From Filosporella fistucella (lineage: Eukaryota > Ascomycota > Leotiomycetes > Helotiales), in the NCBI GenBank assembly GCA_030077755.1, contig JAQJZZ010000013.1, forward strand, positions 1,860,001-1,924,000: a stretch of 64,000 nucleotides of DNA, given 5' to 3'. The translations under genes were made by a program, and so were the position numbers. The notes beneath the pieces were generated by a model. It made no database searches and was not told the DNA's origin. It saw only the letters and a list, made by a program, of their open reading frames with translations. Position 1 is the first letter of the stretch. Every line of letters begins with the position of its first letter. Shown piece after piece: positions 56,933 to 64,000 of the stretch.

Positions 56933-59900
56933 CTTAAATAATTAGAATTAATAATTTATTAGTCCTTTAACTTTAATAATTTTAAATGGTTTTAATTTCC
57001 TATAATCTAATTTATTATTTAATTGCTTTATTTAAATATTATAACGGATTAAATAAACTTTATCCCCCTCTTTAAGCATAAGTTTTATATTATATCCTTT
57101 ATTATAATATAATGCCAATTTTATTATAAAGAATCATATATCTTTTATAAGTTTTTAATATAATGATTTTAGCTAATTTACTTATATAATAGCTTCTTTA
57201 GCTATAATTAAAGTCGGCTTAGGTATTTTATAAGCTATTAGGTTATAGCTATAATTAGCATAAAATGGTAAGACCTAAATTATTTTTATACTTGCATTAT
57301 TATATGCGAATTACGCGGTAGGAAGCATTCTTACCTAATTATCCTATTAATAATTTATATAATACCGTAAATATATTTTTATAATTTGGTTTAGGTATTC
57401 CATTTAATTATTTATTTATAAGTGGAATAATATTGATAATTTATGCTTTATTCTAAGTAATATAATAAGTATTATTTAGAATTTTAAAATAAAGAGCTTA
57501 TCTTAATTTAAAATAATTTCTTTTAATATCTTATAATTAATAATAATAACTTTTATAAATATATATGCCAAATCCTTAGCTATATTTACTTTTAGGTATA
57601 ATATTATATATGTATACTTAATAAGCTTATTTATGATAATAAGAATAAAGTCATATACCTTATTTATAATTAATTCTTTAAAAGGAGGGAGCTTAATTAT
57701 AAAGTCTTAAGTAATAGACTTTTATAATTATAAGAATATTTTTAATGACTTTAGCATACCTTTTAAAGCTTATTAGGAGGATTTATTTTAAATGCAAATA
57801 TTATAAATAATAATGATTTCCTTAATTATTTTCCTTATTCCTAAAAAGTAATAATCCATAAATATTTTTATTATTATTTTAAAGGTACCCTAATATTCAT
57901 AAGCTAATAGGCTATAATATTTAGTAATAAATTCCTTCCTTAGTGCTAATAGCATAAATACTCGATTATTATATAATAGGATCTTATTTATAAATATAAA
58001 TTATCCTTATATAATTTTAATATCCTATTTAGCCTTATTTCTTTAATATTTATTTTATAAACGCTCGTTTTAAGGGCTTATGCTTAGCTTAGCAAATGCT
58101 ATTAATTCCATTTTATTATATATTAAGGATTTTCCTTTTTCCTTAAATATTATATAGGAAATATATATCTTATTCCTAAGGTATTTTAATTTCCGGCTAA
58201 AGGCATTTGCCTTAGCATTTTTTATTCCTTTTATATAAGAAATGCGCAAATTGATAATAGCTAAAATTTTTGCCTATTATACTTATTATTTATTTAATTC
58301 CTTTATTATAATAAAGTAAATTAAATTCTTATAATTTATTAATATTTAAACTAGGTTAAGTGCACCTTTTAAGTATATTCTTTATTTCTTATAAGCGTTT
58401 ATAATTGCCAAAAGTTCTTTATTATAAATTTTATAATTTAATTTTATTATTAATAATTTATAAGAATAATAAGTAATTAATTATTATCTTTCTTATTTAT
58501 TAGGCTAGCTAAGTATAGCTTTAATAGCATAATTGAAAGAATTTATCTTAACCTTAACCGGTAATTAGGGGTTATAAGTAATTAAGATTAGGGCTTTTAT
58601 AAACGTTTTCTTAAGTTTCTTAAAGCTTTAATTAGCTTTATTATTCTATTTAAAGGTTAGGTCCTTTTTTATTAATTCGGTTAGTGGTGCTATTATATTT
58701 AAATATCCCTTAATAAATCTTTTATAATAATTGGCGAATCCTAAAAAGGATTGCACGTCCTTTATATTAATTGATTCCTTTTAATTAAGGATTATTTATA
58801 TCTTAACCGGGTTTATCTTAAGTCTATTAATATTTATAATAAACCCAAGGAAAATTACCTCTATTTTATAAAAGAAATACTTCTCTAATTTAAGTCTAAA
58901 ATTAATTGTCTCAAGTATTAATAGCATTGCCTTAATATCCTTAATATATTATTAAGGGTTCTTAAAATATATTAAGATATTATTTAGGTATATAATATAA
59001 TATATATTTAAAAGGTATAAAAAGATATTATTTATAACCCTTTATATAATAGCTAGGGTATTAATTAAATTAAAAGGCATAACCTAATATTTATATAACC
59101 TTTATAATATTTAAAATATTATTTTCCATTTATCTTTTTTTTTAATCCTAATAAGATTAAATGCTCCTTTTAGGTTAAGCTAGGTAAATAGCTTAGCCCC
59201 TTATAAGCGATCCCTTAAATCGTTTATTAATAATAATAGGAAACGGTCCTTAATTATAATCTTATTTAATTTCTTATAATCCACGCATAGTCTTAATTCT
59301 CTTCCTTTTTTTAATATAAATAATATCGGGCTTATTATTAGCAATTTAAATAATTATATAAACCCTTTCTTTAAATTTTTATTAATATATTTCCGGAGCG
59401 TCCTCTAATCTTTTTTAAAAAGTTTATAAATAATTTTAAATAATAATATCTTTCTTTCTATAATTTTAATTGCATAATCCTATAGCTTATATGCTAATAA
59501 TGCTTTTAGGCCTTCTTTATCCAAGAATAGCCTAATAAATTCCTTATATTCCGCTAGTATTCCATTTAATAATAAACCCTAAAATTAATATTCTTATTCT
59601 TTTATAAAAGTAGCATAAACTTCTTATTAGCTAAGTTTTAAATTCTTATATTTAACTTATAATATCTTATTATATAAGTAATTCTTAAGGATTATTATCC
59701 TTATTTTTCAATTAATGGTAGGCTTATACTATTTTAATTATAATAATCCGAGGATAATCTAATATTGGCTAATTTTAATAATATTAAATTATATTTCCTC
59801 CTTATATTTATCTTATATTCTTATAATCGTGGGTATTATAGCTATATTAATTAATCCTCCTTAATAACCTTAGTTAATATATTAATAAATAATACCATTT

Positions 59901-60809
59901 TTGGCGATATAAAGTTTCTTATAACGCCAGAGTTAATTATTGCTTTAATTGGTGTTTTATTTCCTTATAAATATATATTAAGGTATAATTATTCCCCTTT
60001 TATTTTCTCTATTATATATAGCTATTATTTGAAATTATTTAGCTTAAATATATTTTATTTTATTATTTTTTAGCTTTTATCCACTTTTTTAATCTTAGTC
60101 TTAATTTATTAGGTATAGGTATTTATTTAGGTTTTAATATCCTAGTCCAAGTATATAACTTAATATAATTATCTTATTAAGAGTATTAAGCCTATTAATC
60201 CTCTTATAATTCTTTTATTATATAAGATTCTTATAATTTCATTTTGCTAAATATAGTCTTTTATATCTTATTTATATAATCTCTAATAATTATAAAGTTA
60301 TAAGGCTAGGGGTTTTAGTTTTATAAGGTTAGTTTAATAGGTATTATATATTTGGTCTTATGCTTTATATTTATAAAAGCTTAGCTAAAGTATTCCTTTT
60401 TTATTAACCTTTATTAATCTTTAAAGCGTTCCCTATTTGGGCCCTCTTCTTTTAACCTTAAATGGTTTCTTAAATATAACTATTTTATTATCCTTAATTC
60501 TTATCAATTATTACGTTTGGCTCTAATAAATCACGGTGTTTTCCCTTTAAACTATTTCTTATAATTCTCCTATTTAGGGATCCTTCTAATAAACCTTCTT
60601 ATAAAGCTAATACTTAATAATATATTAATCCCCTTTCTCCGCATATTAGGTTCCTTTATTAAATGCCTTGCGTTTAACCCTTTATTTTTCATTTTTTATA
60701 ATAGGCTCTAATTAGGTATTAATCTTGGCTTCCTTTAATTATTCCTTTATTATTTAATAAATACTAGATTATTATTTAATAATATAAGCTTTTTTAGGTC
60801 TTATAAGTT
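56933..60809 (-). mobile_element. Element B, pol half (RIP-damaged, minus strand)
   Basis: Read on the minus strand through stops: reverse transcriptase (GRELRLCVDYKKLNKIIIKD and LFLLLINDLRDRL-like near 59,320-59,150; [19 protein letters not shown] near 58,730), and integrase end (MEYLNQII and FAYNN-like near 57,350). The wording differs from element A, so it is a second Gypsy family. It lacks its gag here; a gag of suitable type lies at 47.5-49.0 kb on the other strand. Confidence 0.78.
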
Positions 60810-61000
60810 TGTAAGACATATAAATGGGAGGCAATTTAATGAGTAAAATAAGTTATATTCTAATATGAGACTAAATTCTAGCCTTTTAAAATGCTAGAAT
60901 TGGATTATTTAAGGGGTGCTTAAGGGGTTCCTATAAATTGCTAAATATAACCGAATAATCGAGGTCATGTGAAATTATAATTCTAATTATATACCTAATA
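60810..61000 (-). repeat. Inverted element A 3' LTR
   Basis: 191 bp, same ends as the other two LTRs on the minus strand. The flank beyond its 3' end reads aactt in element orientation. Confidence 0.85.
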
Positions 61001-62010
61001 AGATTTCCCCCTTTTAATAATGCTATCCTAATATTAATTCCTAGGCCTTATTAACTCTTATAATAGTAATTAAAAGCTACCGCATTATTTACGTTTCCCT
61101 ATAAGAGTTTAGTTTAATTAAGTATAATATAAGAGTGCTATTATAAAATTATATTTTAGCCCACTAAAGTATAATTAATCTTATAAGTTATAATTCTTAT
61201 ATAAGGAAATAGCTCTAATAAGGCCCTAATTAGCTCTTATGTTCCCCGGGTATTATGCTATTTTATAACTTTTATTTGCTTTAGCCGCGTGGCTTAGCAC
61301 ATAGGAATAGCTTTATATTTGGTCCGAGTTTATATTAAAGAGCAAATAAACTCGCCTGGTTCTTATAATCTTATTTTCCTATATCTATAAACCTAAGGTT
61401 CTAATTAGCCAAAGGGCCTAAATTTGCATATAAGGTTAAGTAATTTAGAAAATTAAATCACTATATAATAATAAACGCGTTTAATTAGCTATATAAAACT
61501 TTGGAATAATTAAAGCTATTTATTACCCTAAAATAGCTTAAGATAAGAATTATTTAGGTGATAATCCAGAAGTTAGGATTAGGCTAAGCTTATTTATATA
61601 AATAGTGGCTCCCTTTTAACTTTTAATTTCTTTTCTTTAAGCTTATAATAACCTTTGCATAATAGCGTGTGCTTCTTCCTTCTTTTATTCCTTAATCTTT
61701 AATCTTCTTTATCTTTTTAATCTTTATTCTTCTTTAGCTTTATTATGGGTCCTCTTATACCAGGTCGCAATAGCTATAATATTATTATTAATAGGCCTTA
61801 TAAGCGTAAGCGCGGTGATAAGGTTAATACTTAGCCTATTATCTTTTATTATTAAAGATGCTTAAAGTATACTTTAATCAATTTTTTTTATACTTATATT
61901 ACTTGAGTAGAAAAGTTTACATATACTCATTATATTAGAATAAGTAATATTTATGAGAAGATGAGTCTCCTTTTAGGCTATTATAATAATATTAATAGGT
62001 TTAGATTCCC

Positions 62011-62302
62011 GTTAATTTATATTAAATCTATCGCGAAATTAAGGATTATGTCAAAGAATTTAATAAATTCATAGCTTTAAATAAGGGTAAGGAGCTCATT
62101 GGTACCAATAAGAGTTCTCTTATAATCTAATTAGCTAATTAGGGAATAAAGGATAGCTCTAATATTTTAAAGAGGGGTAATATAAATACTAAGGATATTC
62201 TCACTTTTAAAGGATTTCCCATTATAAGTTTTCCTCCCCCTACTTATTAGTGCTTACTAATATCTTATAATTATACTTGCGTTTATATTAAAAGCACATG
62301 GA
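62011..62302 (+). pseudogene. Antisense accessory ORF remnant in the inverted element A copy
   Basis: Translating past a few stops gives a protein-like stretch: REIKDYVKEFNKFIALNKGK, ELIGTNKSS, GIKDSSNILKRGNINTKDIL and TFKGFPIISFPPPTY. It runs opposite to pol in both copies of element A. No family recognised; it could be an accessory gene of the element or chance. Confidence 0.4.
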
Positions 62303-64000
62303 ATTTCATATTAAGCTTTAATAATTAACCTCTACTCGTGAGATTCTTAATACTAATGGTCTTAATGCTAAAAAGATCGCTATTCTTTAAGAATTAGTCT
62401 AAGAGGTTAAGCGCTTCCATTTAGCTTATAAATATTAGGTATAACTCTTCCCTTAGCCTAAGATACTCTTGCTAATTACCTTATAGCATAATATTCATAA
62501 TGAGCTTTCCCCTCCTAATATTAATAAAAATATCCCTAAAGGCATCCTCGCGATATTTTCTTAAATTTAAATAGTTTTTAAGTAGCATTTAGGTGGCTTT
62601 ATCTTTATTTTAAGATACCTTAGGCTATTCTTATTTTTGCCCTTAATAAAATAAAATGCTTTTTTACCTAAGTGCCAAATATATTTATGATATTCCTAAA
62701 ATATGCCTTTATTCCTACTTTATTTTACTTATATTAGCTATTATTCCTAATTTATTTCCCGCTTTTTTAGGATTTTCCCTTCCTCTTCTTCTTTTTACCT
62801 AATAGCTAAGAGGTTCCTTCCTAATTTACTTTAAGTAGCTTAACTTTATTATCCTATTCTTTTATAGGTAGCCTATAATTTTTAAGGTACGCATTTAATA
62901 TTTCCTTTACGTTTCTTAAATTTGGGTATATTAGGAGCTAGGTATTATAGTCTTTTAGCTATCCCTTTTATTTTATGAGATATCTTATATTTTTTATTTT
63001 ATTATCTTATATATGGTCTAAAATGGATTTTACTTCCTATTCCTGCTCATTTTCTTTATCTTTAAGCTCTAGTAGCTTACCCTCTTAATATTGCTTAAGC
63101 TCTTTTCCTTCCCTTTTATAATATGGCTCTAAAAGCAATACGTGAAATATATTATGCAATTTAGCGTAAATGCTTAAAAGCTTTAAATAATATGCAAATT
63201 CTCCTATTAGTTTAATCACCTAAAAAGGACCTATATACTTAGGTTAAAGTTTATTATATTTTATTCTTAAATTCTTAATAGAGAGCATTATCCACTAATA
63301 AAGGGAATAATATTTATTTAGCCGTGATTTATTAAAATACTTTTCACGGCTTTCCTAAGCATGCTTTTAAAAACCTTTTAAGGCCTCTCGCTCTTTTTTT
63401 ATTAAATTTGCTCTTTCTCGCGTAGCTAATACCTCCTCCTTAATACCCCTAACCTTAGGATTCCATAATAGCTTAGGATTATATCCATAATATACCTTAA
63501 AAGGAATAGAACTAAAAACCGAGTAAATAGAATTATTATAGGTAAATTCGGTAAAGCTAAGTTAGTGCACCTAATTTAATTTTCTTATATTATAATAATA
63601 TCTTAGGTAGTATTTAAGTACCTAGTTTTATCTTTTTATTTACCCATTTATTTATAAATAAAATGTAATAAATAGCTTTTGCCTATTATATAAGTAAAAG
63701 CATAATATAGACTAAAAATTTAAAGTAAACACGCTGCCACGGTCCGAAATAATGCCTCTAAGGCACTTAAAAACCGAGAATACTCTTTCCTAAAGAAGTT
63801 TTGCTATTTCGAGAGCTATAATCTCCTTATTATATAGGATATATTTTGCCATCTTATAATATTTATAAACTATTATAAGGATGCTATTAAGGATCTTTCT
63901 ATTTAGGCCTTTCATAGGCGGAAGTCCTATAATAAAATCTATGGTAATTTCTTATTATAATTATATTAGTTATAAGGGTGTTTAAAGCAACCCATAAGGA

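Larger units (their letters stand above)
60810..64000 (-). mobile_element. Element A, second copy, inverted, runs off the window
   Basis: The reverse complement matches element A from its 3' LTR inward almost base for base except for RIP-type changes. Position 64,000 corresponds to about 53,742 of the first copy (integrase region). The 5' part is outside the window. Together the copies form 3.2-kb inverted arms around a 3.9-kb spacer. Confidence 0.88.

Noticed and set aside
47545..64000. AT-rich block as a centromere or mitochondrial insert
   Set aside because: LTRs and Gag/Pol remnants explain it as RIP-mutated retroelements; no mitochondrial gene was recognised.

Overview
The window is nuclear DNA of a filamentous ascomycete (Pezizomycotina; a leotiomycete-like fungus is my guess, not shown by the sequence). 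The evidence is short spliceosomal introns of about 45-150 bp in most genes, fungal-type gene families (Zn2Cys6 and C2H2 regulators with fungal-specific transcription factor domains, a HET remnant, an NmrA-like protein, DUF4267), and a block of retroelements destroyed by a C-to-T process typical of repeat-induced point mutation (RIP). I recognised no tRNA or rRNA. Exon borders below were read by eye from splice signals and reading frame; for well-conserved genes (calmodulin, Tlg2, haspin, CCDC47, dehydrogenase) the models close exactly in frame.

Left part (1-13 kb): a haspin-type kinase on the minus strand, cut by the window edge, with a 14-unit 36-bp array in its first intron; a CCDC47 (ER chaperone, PAT complex) homologue; a tandem set of small proteins beginning MCF(G), some with Gly-rich Cys-containing tails; a broken small ORF; a HET-domain pseudogene fragment; and a DUF4267 membrane protein.

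Centre-left (12.7-20.5 kb): an apparent sugar/polyol module of MFS sugar porter, Zn2Cys6 regulator and zinc-dependent polyol dehydrogenase. Both enzyme/transporter promoters carry three CGG-N2-CCG palindromes, the kind of site a Zn2Cys6 dimer binds. The regulator gene appears to use two GC-AG introns.

Centre (21-33 kb): mostly housekeeping genes: an equilibrative nucleoside transporter, a GH47 alpha-mannosidase, calmodulin, and Tlg2 syntaxin divergent from calmodulin. A decayed fucose-lectin-like gene and a small secreted ten-cysteine protein lie among them.

Right genic part (35.7-47 kb): a likely aromatic-ring catabolism cluster: ADR1-like C2H2 regulator, NmrA-like oxidoreductase, intradiol ring-cleavage dioxygenase, dienelactone hydrolase, intronless cytochrome P450 and a carboxymuconolactone-decarboxylase-like protein. 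A P450 could hydroxylate or demethylate the ring, the dioxygenase opens it, and the hydrolase and decarboxylase-like protein act on lactone intermediates. The substrate cannot be told from sequence.

From about 47.55 kb to the end (16.4 kb) the DNA turns sharply AT-rich, full of stop codons and poor in CpA/TpG. It holds two families of Ty3/Gypsy chromovirus-like elements. Element A (49,018-56,932) has 191-bp LTRs; a second copy lies inverted at 60,810-64,000 and runs off the window. Between and beside them are two halves of element B, gag on the plus strand and pol on the minus strand. The flanking bases suggest that B was once continuous and that its pol half was inverted by recombination between the A copies.
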